DNA of 13,200 bases from Bacillota bacterium (GCA_023418755.1 JAEZZE010000351.1:1-13200); one strand, 5' to 3'. Positions 1 through 8,000 are shown, numbered from the stretch's first letter. The notes: generated from the sequence alone by a model not told the origin. Made by a program: numbers and translations.

Positions 1-654
1 GATTCGGTCTATTGGCTTCAGGAGGTATTTCTGAAGGACTGGGAAATCGCGACCCGGGAGAAGCCGGACGATCCGTCGTATTTTCCCGAGCACGGCGTTC
101 CGGCGGCGGAAGCGGTGCAGGTCGTGCCGGCCGGTCCGAACCGCAAGGGGGACGCGATTCACGATTCGGTGTTCGCGATGGCGAACGCCGCCAAGGAGCG
201 CATATGGATGACGACGCCGTATTTCATTCCGAGCGCGAGCGTGGCGATGGCTCTGCGCGACGCCGCGGTCAGCGGCATGGACGTTCGGCTGATCATTCCT
301 TACGTTCCGGATACGTGGCTCGTCCACTTGGCGACGCTGTCCTATGCGGAGGAGATGATGAGATCGGGCGTAAGGGTGTGGCAGTATAAAAAAGGATTCG
401 TCCACGCCAAGACGCTGGTCGTCGACCGCTTTGCGGCGGTCGTAGGTTCGGCGAACATGGATCTGCGCAGCTTCTACAGCAACTTCGAGATTAACGCGCA
501 CCTGTTCGCCCCGGCTGCCATCGACAAGGTGGAACGGGATTTTCTTCAGGATTTGCAGGACAGCGAGGAGATCAATCTGCAGAAATTTCTAAAGCGTCCC
601 CGATCCCAGAAGGTAAAGGAAGCGATGGCGCGGATCTTATCCCCGCTGCTGTAG
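1..654 (+). CDS. cls: Cardiolipin synthase, C-terminal part (5' end outside window)
   Basis: Frame 1 is open from the first base to a TAG at 652-654, giving 217 codons of a phospholipase-D-superfamily protein. The second catalytic HKD motif is visible as H-A-K-T-L-V-V-D (His codon 403-405, Lys 409-411, Asp 424-426), followed by GSANMD and the R-S-F-Y-S-N-F-E-I-N stretch typical of bacterial cardiolipin synthases. The visible start (VYWLQEVFLKDW) resembles the segment just after the first HKD motif, so the N-terminal membrane helices and first HKD should lie upstream; about half of a usual 480-residue enzyme is missing. The family joins two phosphatidylglycerols into cardiolipin plus glycerol at the membrane. 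Nothing here suggests a pseudogene: the truncation is the window edge. The gene converges on the LigD-polymerase gene, whose stop codon starts at the very next base. Confidence 0.93.
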   Translation, partial: DSVYWLQEVFLKDWEIATREKPDDPSYFPEHGVPAAEAVQVVPAGPNRKGDAIHDSVFAMANAAKERIWMTTPYFIPSASVAMALRDAAVSGMDVRLIIPYVPDTWLVHLATLSYAEEMMRSGVRVWQYKKGFVHAKTLVVDRFAAVVGSANMDLRSFYSNFEINAHLFAPAAIDKVERDFLQDLQDSEEINLQKFLKRPRSQKVKEAMARILSPLL

Positions 655-1584
655 CTATTTCTTGCCGAGCAGATGGTCGATGACCGGAGCGAGCGACTGC
701 ACGGGCGCCGCGGCAAGCGGATCTCCGCGCTCGCGAAGCCGCTGCGGCACGTTCAGCAGATGAAAGTCGGTCGGTTTGACGTCCCTGCGCACCTCGTCGC
801 GCGTAAGAGGCGTCGAGAGCGTTGCCATCGGGCGCGCGCGCGGAGAGTAGGGAGCGGGCAGCGTTTTGCCGGCGTAATGCTGCAAGTAGTCGAGATAGAT
901 CATGGGGCCGCGATCCTTCTTCAACCGTTCCACGGTGAACAGCCGGGGATGGCGAGCCACGAGATATTCGGAGAGAAATTTGCCGAAGCGGCGCAGCGCG
1001 TCGAAATCCGGTCCGCGCTCGATCGGCATGACAACCTGCACGCCGGTCGCGCCGGACGTTTTGGCCACGGCGCTCAAGCCGAGCGAATCCAGCGCCTGCA
1101 GCACATGCTCCGTCGCCTCCATAAGCCGAGGCTCTTCGTCAAGCGAAGGATCGATGTCGAGCATCCACGTATTGGGCAGCGGATGATCGATCTCGTCGGA
1201 GGAGACGTGGAATTCGAGACTATACAGGCTTCCCATCCAGAGCAGCGTTCTCACCGAATCCAGAACGACATAGTTAATGCTGCCGTTCATGGCGGTTCGC
1301 ACGTAATCGGGGATCGGCTCGGGGCAATTTTTCTGATAAAAGGATACGCCGCGTATGCCCTCCGGATAGCGGATCGTCGTCAAGTAGCGCCCTTTGGCGT
1401 ACGGAAGCAGAAAAGGCGCCAGCTCCGCCAACAGCTGTACGTACTTCAGCTTCGTAATGCCCGCTTCCGGCCAGATCGTTTTGTCCGGATGGGAGAGAGA
1501 AAGCTCGTGCTCTCCCAGCTTCACGACCGTTCGAGTTTTGACCATGTTCGCAACATCCTCCTCCTCTGGCGAGTCGGGCGTCAT
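655..1584 (-). CDS. ligD: Stand-alone LigD-type polymerase (primase-polymerase) domain protein, NHEJ
   Basis: The product (309 aa from ATG 1584) is an archaeo-eukaryotic-primase-like polymerase domain as found in LigD. Visible signatures are H-P-D-K-x-x-W-P near residue 32, R-Y-P-E-G-I with F-Y-Q-K-N near 72-86, the metal-binding D143-I-D145-P, T-S-G-A-T-G at 176-181, the third acidic position in Y-L-D232-Y-L-Q, and A-P-Y-S-P-R with S-T-P-L-T near 244-261. In the family this domain fills gaps and adds nucleotides at Ku-bound broken ends. No ATP-dependent ligase or nuclease domain is fused, unlike B. subtilis LigD (ligase plus polymerase). Residue 183 is Gln where many LigD polymerases have His; this may be normal for Firmicutes. 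The gene lies 11 bp after ku. ATG 1584 has AGAGG upstream; ATG 1545 (residue 14) has a stronger GGAGGAGG about 11 nt upstream and may be the true start. Confidence 0.9.
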   Translation of the reverse strand: MTPDSPEEEDVANMVKTRTVVKLGEHELSLSHPDKTIWPEAGITKLKYVQLLAELAPFLLPYAKGRYLTTIRYPEGIRGVSFYQKNCPEPIPDYVRTAMNGSINYVVLDSVRTLLWMGSLYSLEFHVSSDEIDHPLPNTWMLDIDPSLDEEPRLMEATEHVLQALDSLGLSAVAKTSGATGVQVVMPIERGPDFDALRRFGKFLSEYLVARHPRLFTVERLKKDRGPMIYLDYLQHYAGKTLPAPYSPRARPMATLSTPLTRDEVRRDVKPTDFHLLNVPQRLRERGDPLAAAPVQSLAPVIDHLLGKK

Positions 1585-1595
1585 TCCGGCCTCTG

Positions 1596-2456
1596 TTACG
1601 GCACCGCCCCTTCCTTCTTTCTCCCGCGCGTGCTGCGGGTTTTGGGCTTGCCGCGGTCGCCGCCGGCGTCGTCGGAGCCCGTCGGCTTGGCCGCCTCGAG
1701 GCTGGCCTGCAGCGCGGCCATCAGATCGATGACGTTCGTTCTCTCCACTTCCGGAGCGGTCACGATATCCGCGCCTTCGCCGGAAATTTTGCGTTGAATC
1801 GCGTCCTGCAGGGCAATGCGGTAATCGTCGGTATACTTCGTCGGTTCGAACGGCGTCGACAACTGCTCGATGAGCATCTTGGCCATCGTCAGCTCCTTAT
1901 CGTTCACGTTCGCCTGTTGGGGCAAGTTCGGCACGAGCTGAAGCGAGCGAATTTCATCCGGATAATGCATCGTCTCCATGCAGATGCAGTTGTCGACGGG
2001 CCGGATGGCCGCAAGGCTGCTCTTGCTGCGGATCGCGATTTTGGCGATGCCGATTTTGCCCGATTGGCGCATCGCTTCCAGCAGCAGACTGTAAGCGCCC
2101 GATCCGGCTTGGTCGGGCGAAAGATAGTACGCCTTCTGGTAATACAGCGGATCGATTTCCGTAAGGTCGACGAAATCGAGAATTTGGATCGTCTTCGTAT
2201 TGTCGGGCTTGATCGCGTCCAGTTCCTCCGGCTCGAATAGCACGAACCGGCCCTTCTCCTGCTCGTAGCCCCGGGCGATTTCCTCCCAAACGACTTCCTT
2301 CTCGCAGTGGGGGCAGGTGCGAACGTTGGCGATGGGCGTTCCGCATTCCTTGTGAATCATTCTCAGATGAATATCCTTGTCTTCGGTAGCGGTGAACATT
2401 TTGACGGGAACGTGGACCAGACCGAAGCTGATCGCGCCTTTCCAGACCGTATGCAT
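1596..2456 (-). CDS. ku: Ku protein, DNA double-strand-break end binding (NHEJ)
   Basis: The 286-aa product is a bacterial Ku homologue. It opens with M-H-T-V-W-K-G-A-I-S-F-G-L-V, the family's usual N-terminus, and continues with V-P-V-K-M-F-T-A-T, a C-P-x-C pair near residue 37, Y-Y-L-S-P-D and the Ku core to about residue 250. A basic, low-complexity Lys/Arg/Ser/Thr tail follows, as in other bacterial Ku proteins where it contacts DNA. Homodimeric Ku threads onto broken DNA ends and recruits LigD; the polymerase gene 11 bp downstream fits one operon. ATG 2456 was chosen because it starts the conserved N-terminus and has AGAAGGAG 8-15 nt upstream. The frame stays open to 2789, but that extension has no Ku similarity and overlaps the divergent spore gene. 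In B. subtilis the equivalent genes are expressed in the forespore, but no clear promoter for ku was found here. Confidence 0.95.
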   Translation of the reverse strand: MHTVWKGAISFGLVHVPVKMFTATEDKDIHLRMIHKECGTPIANVRTCPHCEKEVVWEEIARGYEQEKGRFVLFEPEELDAIKPDNTKTIQILDFVDLTEIDPLYYQKAYYLSPDQAGSGAYSLLLEAMRQSGKIGIAKIAIRSKSSLAAIRPVDNCICMETMHYPDEIRSLQLVPNLPQQANVNDKELTMAKMLIEQLSTPFEPTKYTDDYRIALQDAIQRKISGEGADIVTAPEVERTNVIDLMAALQASLEAAKPTGSDDAGGDRGKPKTRSTRGRKKEGAVP

Positions 2457-2535
2457 GGCTGACGCTCCTTCTCTGTTAAGGTTTCTCGGCGCTGAAAACC
2501 GAAACGCGCGAACTCTTCCATTAAGTTGCCCATTC

Positions 2536-2586
2536 GCATGGAAAACAACCGGAGAGGGAATATTGGAAAGGATTGAAACCATATTC
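2536..2586 (+). promoter_or_regulatory. Candidate forespore (sigma-F/sigma-G type) promoter for the sspH operon
   Basis: Two overlapping matches lie upstream of the GTG at 2604. The first is GCATG (2536-2540), 15 bp, then GGGAATATT (2556-2564), close to the sigma-F pattern GYWTA...GGnrAnAnT; it would leave a leader of about 30 nt. The second is GAATA (2558-2562), 17 bp, then CATATTC (2580-2586), close to the sigma-G pattern GHATR...CATWHTA, but its leader would be too short for the ribosome binding site of the first gene. Forespore control is expected for a small acid-soluble spore protein gene. Consensus patterns are recalled, not computed, so the call is tentative. Confidence 0.35.
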
Positions 2587-2603
2587 GAAAGGGAGATGCC
2601 GCG

Positions 2604-2768
2604 GTGGCTTCCGAAGACGATGAAAAGGCGCTTAAGGACTCGATTCTCGAAGGAAGGGACGAGTTCGACATGGACGTCGACCGGATGGTGAACGAAGGCT
2701 TGGGCGGCGGGCAGGTCACCCTTCATAACGGGTGGGTGCCGGACATCAAGGAAACGTTGGAGGATTGA
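2604..2768 (+). CDS. Small hypothetical protein (54 aa), translationally coupled to sspH
   Basis: A 55-codon frame starts with GTG at 2604 and ends with TGA 2766-2768, two bases before the sspH ATG. AAAGGGAG (2588-2595) sits 8 nt upstream of the GTG. The product is acidic and hydrophilic: a helical N-terminal half rich in Asp, Glu and Lys (ASEDDEKALKDSILEGRDEF), a D-M-D-V-D-R-M-V-N-E-G-L-G-G-G core, and a short C-terminus ending in KETLED. It has no Cys, signal peptide or membrane segment. I do not recognise a family. Coupling to sspH and the candidate upstream promoter suggest expression in the developing spore. It is short and uses a GTG start, so automated callers may skip it. Support comes from the ribosome binding site, tight coupling and coherent amino-acid composition. 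Confidence 0.7.
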   Translation: MASEDDEKALKDSILEGRDEFDMDVDRMVNEGLGGGQVTLHNGWVPDIKETLED

Positions 2769-2770
2769 GG

Positions 2771-2959
2771 ATGGACGCGCAAAGAGCAAAGGAGATTTAC
2801 GAATCGGCGGATAACGTCAAGGTCCGTCTGGATAGCGGCGAGCCGGTCTGGATCGAGCACGTGGACGTTCCGGGAGGCGTGGCGACCGTGCAGGTCGGCC
2901 AGAGCCCGACGGACGTGCGGACGGTCGGCGTGGAGAAGTTGGAGGAAGTCGTTCATTAG
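2771..2959 (+). CDS. sspH: H-type small acid-soluble spore protein
   Basis: The 62-aa product matches the SspH family pattern: M-D-A-Q-R-A-K-E-I at the N-terminus, then an E-S-x-D-x-V-x-V strand, P-V-W-I-E-H-V-D around residues 25-32, a V-A-T-V strand, and a terminal V-x-V-E-K-L-E-E-V. Length agrees with the family's roughly 60 residues. SspH is a minor protein of the spore core, made in the forespore; unlike alpha/beta-type proteins it is not known as a major DNA coat. ATG 2771 is preceded by GGAGG at 2759-2763, inside the end of the upstream small gene, so translation is probably coupled. The frame is open 39 nt further upstream, but the conserved start and ribosome binding site argue for 2771. 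It shows that the organism forms endospores. Confidence 0.9.
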   Translation: MDAQRAKEIYESADNVKVRLDSGEPVWIEHVDVPGGVATVQVGQSPTDVRTVGVEKLEEVVH

Positions 2960-2963
2960 CAGT

Positions 2964-2999
2964 TCGGCCGCTTCGGCTGCTCGAAGCCGAAGCGGCCGA
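2964..2999 (+). terminator. GC-rich hairpin just after sspH (possible terminator, no T-run)
   Basis: A perfect 15-bp inverted repeat (2964-2978 pairing with 2985-2999) with a 6-nt loop begins 5 bases after the sspH stop codon. No run of T follows on either strand, so it is not a textbook Rho-independent terminator. It could still end or stabilise the sspH transcript. Confidence 0.45.
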
Positions 3000-3155
3000 G
3001 GCCAAACGGGTTGCGGCAGCCGAAAGAGCCGGCGCTCTCCGGAAGCAGACCTGATCGGGCCGAAGCAGGGGAAGGAGAAACTCCGGCTCGAAGCCGGCGC
3101 AGCGGGGGGGCGTTGCGCTGGCTACGCTTATGCATCGCAATTTGGGGCTTACTTT
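3000..3155. other. GC-rich intergenic stretch with minor hairpins, no gene seen
   Basis: No coding frame with a credible start and ribosome binding site was found. Two short perfect inverted repeats are visible: AGAGC-CGGC-GCTCT (3025-3038) and CCGGCT-CGA-AGCCGG (3083-3097). The second shares 11 bases (GCTCGAAGCCG) with the loop side of the hairpin at 2964-2999. The stretch lies upstream of the oxidoreductase promoter, so it is not a leader of that gene. Confidence 0.4.
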
Positions 3156-3184
3156 TTGAAAGCGATTCATTCCCGTGTTACAAT
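3156..3184 (+). promoter_or_regulatory. Sigma-A-type promoter of the FAD oxidoreductase gene
   Basis: TTGAAA (3156-3161), a 17-bp spacer and TACAAT (3179-3184) match the vegetative consensus at 10 of 12 positions with ideal spacing. The ATG at 3223 is 38 bp beyond the -10 box, which leaves a leader of about 30 nt with no room for a riboswitch. Confidence 0.8.
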
Positions 3185-3222
3185 AAGTAGGTCTTCCCAA
3201 TTTTTCCTGAGGAGTGATTGCG

Positions 3223-3786
3223 ATGTACGACGTTGCCATTATCGGCGGAGGACCGGCGGGCGCCAGCGCCGCGATTTTTACCGCGAAGGCCGGCAAGAAA
3301 ACGCTGGTGATCGATAGCGATCAGAGCGTAACGAAACGCGCATGGGTGGAAAATCATTACGGCGTCGACGGGATCACCGGTCCCGACCTCGTAGCCGTGG
3401 GTAAGAAGCAAGCTTCCAAATTCGGCGCCGAATTCGTATCGGGCAAAGCAACGAAGCTCGTTGCCGGCAACGGATCGGTTACGATCGAAGCGGACGGGCA
3501 GTCGTACGAGGCGACCCATGTCATTATCGCGACCGGAATGTTCGCGGACGTGGCGGAAGAGAGCGGCGTCGCGACCAAGCCGGGTACGGAGCCGCGCATC
3601 AAGACGATCGTCGATTGCGCGCCCGACGGCAGAACGAACCTGTCCAACGTATGGGCGGCCGGCACGATCGCCGGCGTGAGCATGCATACGATCATAACCG
3701 CGGGCGACGGCGCCAAAGTGGCGATCAACGTCGTCAGCGAGCTGAACGGCGAGCGCTATGTCGATCATGACGTTCTGAAGGCTTAA
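3223..3786 (+). CDS. Short FAD-binding oxidoreductase, thioredoxin-reductase-like but lacking the NAD(P)H domain
   Basis: The 187-aa product begins with a dinucleotide-binding motif, G-G-G-P-A-G (residues 9-14), with the acidic end of the second strand at L-V-I-D (30-33). It continues to A-T-H-V-I-I-A-T-G-M near 100-109, then jumps to a C-terminal FAD-contacting segment, N-V-W-A-A-G-T (about 144-150), with the following A-G-D-G-A-K-V-A helix. Thioredoxin reductases have about 310 residues with an inserted NADPH domain and a CxxC pair between these parts; both are absent, and the only Cys is in V-D-C-A-P. It is probably a cytosolic flavoprotein reduced by a partner or using another route; its substrate is unknown. 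ATG 3223 is preferred to GTG 3214: it starts the Y-D-V-A-I-I-G-G-G strand and has GAGGAG 8 nt upstream. The gene stands alone, with its own promoter and terminator. Confidence 0.85.
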   Translation: MYDVAIIGGGPAGASAAIFTAKAGKKTLVIDSDQSVTKRAWVENHYGVDGITGPDLVAVGKKQASKFGAEFVSGKATKLVAGNGSVTIEADGQSYEATHVIIATGMFADVAEESGVATKPGTEPRIKTIVDCAPDGRTNLSNVWAAGTIAGVSMHTIITAGDGAKVAINVVSELNGERYVDHDVLKA

Positions 3787-3802
3787 GACGGAAATAACGG
3801 CA

Positions 3803-3847
3803 GGGCTTGGCGTCTTCCTCCCGCAGGAAGGCCCCAAGCCCTTTTTT
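3803..3847 (+). terminator. Rho-independent terminator after the FAD oxidoreductase gene
   Basis: GGGCTTGG (3803-3810) pairs with CCAAGCCC (3834-3841), with an inner CTTCCT/AGGAAG stem, followed at once by six T (3842-3847). It begins 17 bases after the stop codon and acts on the plus strand. No T-run follows on the minus strand, so it is unlikely to stop transcripts from the kinase/regulator operon that points towards it. Confidence 0.9.
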
Positions 3848-3947
3848 GCCTCGCTTCGTTTTATTTCCGTGATCGCCCGTGACAAAGCGTCTACGCCATC
3901 CGTCATGAGATCCTCTTCGCCGTCCGGTCGCGCGATCGTCTTCGCGG

Positions 3948-5048
3948 TTATTGCAGCAATCCCTTAATTTTCGCGTCCGGCTCCATTCCCAGATCGGCGC
4001 GCAGCATGTCTTCCAATTGCCGATACTGTTTGAGCGCGTCGTTTTTTCGGCCCAGCTCCAGGAAAATGCGGATCATCTCGCCATGAATGTCCTCGCGAAT
4101 GGCGTCCAGCTTCAGAATCTCGCCATAGCCGTTCAGCGCCTGAAGAAGCTGGCCGCGCTGGCGATAATGCCGGGCCTGAAGCTCCAGCAGATCGGTATAC
4201 TGCCGTTCAAGGCTAAGGGCGTACTCGCCGGCCCAGTCGTAAGCTTTGCCCCGCAGCAGAGGCCCGGCGTACAGCGCCTCGGCCCGCTTCAGCAACGGCG
4301 TATTCCGTTCCGGATCGCGTCTGATCTCCTTGAGCATTTGTTCGAACTCGTGCAGATCGCAGTAAAGCTCGTCCGTGTTGATCCGAATTTCGTTGCCCGT
4401 TACCGCGATTTCGCATCTGTGCCCGTGGCCGTTGATCGCCTTCCGAACGTAATACAGCGTGGAATTCAAGTTTTTCCACGCTTTGTCCGGCACGAGTCCG
4501 TTCCACAGCGTGTCGATGATGACTTCCCTGTGCACGCTTCGCTTGCAAACCAGGAAGGCGAATAACTCTTCGGTTTTCGGACTTCTCAGCTTTACGGCCT
4601 CTCTCGCGCCCTCGGCGGTCCGAAAACCTACGTTCTTCCCGTCGAACAGGTATACCTCCAACGCCGGCTTTGCCGCCGCGTTCGTCCGATTTCCCGTTCC
4701 GATCCTCTTCATCGTGACGTCCAGCCTCTCCGACGTGACGGGCTTCATAATGTAATCCAGGGCGTTCAGCTCGAACGCGCGAACCGCATAGGCGTCATAT
4801 CCGGTGACAAACACGATTTTGATCGTTCCATGAGTGTCCGTCAGCAGCTTCGATAGCTGCATACCGTTGACGTCGGGCATGGAAATGTCCAGAAAAGCGA
4901 CGTCTATCGGGTGCGCTTTGGCATATTCGTAAGCTTCCAGCGAGTCTAGAAACATGACGGTTTCGCAGGGCTCGCCGCGCTCGTTCACGATGCGCGTTAA
5001 GCGCATCGCCGCAAGCTCCTCATCATCCACAATCATGATCCGCAGCAT
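3948..5048 (-). CDS. Response regulator with receiver, winged-helix and BTAD (SARP-like) domains
   Basis: The 366-aa product has three parts. Residues 1-115 form a receiver domain: acidic pair D8-D9, phosphoacceptor D54 in F-L-D-I-S-M-P-D, switch T82, and K102 in the segment A-F-E-L-N-A-L-D-Y-I-M-K-P-V. Residues about 130-225 look like an OmpR/SARP winged helix. Residues about 228-366 form a bacterial transcriptional activation domain (BTAD), with helical repeats ending in E-D-M-L-R-A-D-L-G-M-E-P-D. It should act as a cytoplasmic DNA-binding activator controlled by phosphorylation of D54. ATG 5048 follows the kinase stop codon by 3 bp and has AAAGGAAG (complement of 5056-5063) 7 nt upstream, so kinase and regulator are co-transcribed and probably coupled. 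Its targets are likely the boxes at 8226-8299. No terminator was seen after its stop codon. Confidence 0.92.
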   Translation of the reverse strand: MLRIMIVDDEELAAMRLTRIVNERGEPCETVMFLDSLEAYEYAKAHPIDVAFLDISMPDVNGMQLSKLLTDTHGTIKIVFVTGYDAYAVRAFELNALDYIMKPVTSERLDVTMKRIGTGNRTNAAAKPALEVYLFDGKNVGFRTAEGAREAVKLRSPKTEELFAFLVCKRSVHREVIIDTLWNGLVPDKAWKNLNSTLYYVRKAINGHGHRCEIAVTGNEIRINTDELYCDLHEFEQMLKEIRRDPERNTPLLKRAEALYAGPLLRGKAYDWAGEYALSLERQYTDLLELQARHYRQRGQLLQALNGYGEILKLDAIREDIHGEMIRIFLELGRKNDALKQYRQLEDMLRADLGMEPDAKIKGLLQ

Positions 5049-5051
5049 ACG

Positions 5052-8000
5052 TCAGCTTCCTTTCGCAATCGCATTTTCGCCGGGAAGATCGATCTCGATT
5101 CGGGTGCCTTCGCCTTCCCTGCTTTCAATCCGCATGTCCGTACCGTACAAAAGCCGCAAGCGCTGGGAGATGTTCCACAGCCCGATGCCTTTCGCCGCCG
5201 AATCCGGGTTAAGCACGCGGTGCAGCTTCTGCGGGTTCATCCCGCAGCCGTTGTCCTCGATCCGCAAAGCGACTCCGTTTCCGAAGCCCCCTTTGACGAG
5301 AAGCCTTACAATGCCGCCTTTGGAGTTGGACATGACGCCGTGCCGGATCGCGTTTTCCACCAGCGGCTGAACGATAAGAGGCGGAATCAGCAGGTTCGGA
5401 TCGGCATCCACCTCGTATTCCACGCGCAGCCGGGCGCCGAAGCGGGCCTGCTCGATCCCGACATAAGCTCGGACCAGCGCCAGCTCGTCGCTTAGCGTCG
5501 TCATCGCGTCCAAATGCTTGAAATCGAAGCTGCTGCGCAAATAACGGGACAATTGCAGCGTAACCTCCTCCGCCTGCCGGGGGTTGGTCATGCACAGCTC
5601 GGCGATCGCCGTCAGGGCGTTGTACAGGAAGTGGGGCTTGATTTGAGAACGCAAAAAGGCGATTTCCGCATCTCTGGCCAACTTGACGGAAGACTTCAGC
5701 TTCGACAGGCTTCCGACCCGGGCCATTAGCTCTTCGGATTCGAACGGCTTGGCGACGAAATCGTTCGCCCCCAGCTCCATCGCCAGCCGAATATCCTCGC
5801 TCCGGCTTCGCGCCGTCAGCATCAGGACGGGAAGCTCGAACGGAGAGAAGCGCTCGCGGATGCGCCGCAGCACCTCGAAGCCCGACAGGTCGGGCATCGC
5901 GATGTCCAACACGACGAGGTAAAACTCCTGCCGCGAAAAGACGGCCTCCAGCGCCGATTCTCCGCGGTTGACGGCGACGGCCGTTTGATTTTCCAGTTTA
6001 AACAGATTGATCATGCTTTGCAGATTCAGCGCATTGTCGTCCACGATCAGAATGGACTCTTTGCGTTCTCCTTCGATGCGCAGAGGATACTCCTGACGAG
6101 CGAGATCGCCGCCGGAAAAAGGGGGTTTGTCCGCCGCTTGCTGCTCCGCTCTCGATTTGGCGGACTTGCCCGGGGCGACGGGCAAAGTGAAGGCGAAGGT
6201 GGCCCCTTGTCCGGGAATCGAGCGGACGCCGATACGGCCGCCGTGCAGTTCGACGAGCCGTTTTGTAATGCTTAAGCCAAGCCCGGTTCCGGCGTATTGG
6301 GGCGCGCTCGCATGCTCACCCTGCTCGTAATCCAAGAAGATCCGTTCCTGCATATGAGGCTCGATGCCGATTCCGGTATCGCTGACGCGGACCTCGATCC
6401 AATCTCCCGCAACCGATGCGCTGATCTCCACGGTTCCCCGATCGCAAAACTTAACCGCGTTGCCGATCAGGTTATGTAAAATTTGCGTAAGCCGGATGCC
6501 GTCCGCATGAACGAGGGGCAGGTCGTCCGGCACGCGATTGACGAGCGTCGTGCTCCTCCCCTCCAGCAGGAACAGATGGATTCGCATGACCGATTCGACG
6601 TAAGCTTTCAGAATCAGACGGTTTTTGTTCAGCTTCAAATCTCCATGCTTAAGCTTGGAATAGTCGAGCAATTCATTGACGAGATGGGTCAGCCGTCTTC
6701 CGCTGCCGACGACGAGCGACAGGTTTTGCGCCTGCTCGCCGTTGACCGGGCCGCTCACTCCTTTCAGCAGCGTTTCGGAGATGTTGACGATGGCATTCAG
6801 CGGCGTTCTGAGCTCGTGCGAGGTGTTCGACAGAAAATCGTCTTTGATTTTGTCCAGGCGCAGCAGTTGGTCCTTCATTTCGTTAATCGTATGGTAGGCC
6901 TCGAAAAAGCGCAGGACGACGAGAAGGAGCATGACCAGGTTAAAGGCGATAATGCAGAACTGGCCGAATTGCATCGTCGAGCTGAAGCTTAGCGCAAAAA
7001 GAATCGTATCGATGGAGTACAGGTTGATCGGCAAAATCGCCATGCATAGCAGAAAGGATTTCCAGCGACGGCTGTCCTCGTTTCTGACGTAAAGATAAGA
7101 GGCTCTGATGAAAAGCCAGATCAGCAGCAGCTGGTACAAAATGACGACGTAATATTGAATGGGCGTGTAGGCGTTGATAGGGAGAAATACGATTAAAATC
7201 GCAAAAGTTCCCAGCACGAGCGTTACGCCCAGCGTTAATCTAAACGAGATGATGCTTCTCTGCAGCTGATAGAAAGCCAAGGCTGCGGACATGCAGGTGA
7301 GCACCGAGGCGACGTCTTTGATTTTGTACAGCGTCACGAACGAGACGTCCGGGATTAGCAGCAGAAGGGAACGTTCTCCCATCAGACTGTGGTAGATTCC
7401 GGCCGATGCGCAGAGGAGCGCAAGCATCAGCAGGGAGTAATCCTTCCTGGTGTACATCGCCGCCGCAATGAAGCAGATGACGTAAATCAGCGCCAAAGTG
7501 CCGAGAATCGCAAGAATGACGAATTCCCGCGCCATCGTTCTTTGCTGAAGAGAGGTCAGCGCCTCGTCCTTGCCGAACAGGAGGGGGACGACAAAGCCGG
7601 AATTGACGTAATCGTAGTTGGCGGCTTGCACGACGATTTCGACATCGCCGCCATCGCTATAGAAGCTGTTCAGCTTGGGGCGGTTGCCCGGCTCGTAAGC
7701 GCTGTCGCCGCCGTCCGGCAATCCGTCCGCCAGAAGCTCCTCTCCGTTCACGTAAATCCGGCTCGAAAATCGGATATTCGATTTCTTTAAGGCATAAATA
7801 CCGGGAGCCGCGAGATCGGTTAACACCATTCGATAGGTCGCTTCGCCGTAGACGGGCAGCTTTACGCCATTCACGGCTTGTCCGTTCCAGGAAGAAGGGA
7901 CCGCCATATAGGCGGCGCTGTCCGTTAACTCTTTCCCCTGCTTACGAAAATCTTCGGGCGACAGCAGCCGATTCCAATAAAATTCCCATTCCCCGTCGAG

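Noticed and set aside
673..1797. A 374-codon plus-strand frame over the LigD polymerase gene
   Set aside because: It is rich in Arg and His and antisense to a gene with clear catalytic motifs; typical of GC-rich shadow frames.
2457..2789. N-terminal extension of Ku up to 2789
   Set aside because: Ku homologues start at M-H-T-V-W-K, with a good ribosome binding site at that point; the extension overlaps the divergent small gene and sspH.
2960..3155. Riboswitch or small RNA in the GC-rich gap
   Set aside because: The hairpins are simple and match no riboswitch fold I recognise, and the only good promoter (3156-3184) lies downstream of the gap.
3178..3906. A 242-codon minus-strand frame over the FAD oxidoreductase
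   Set aside because: It lies antisense to a clearly recognised gene, crosses that gene's terminator and promoter, and its translation has no domain-like pattern.
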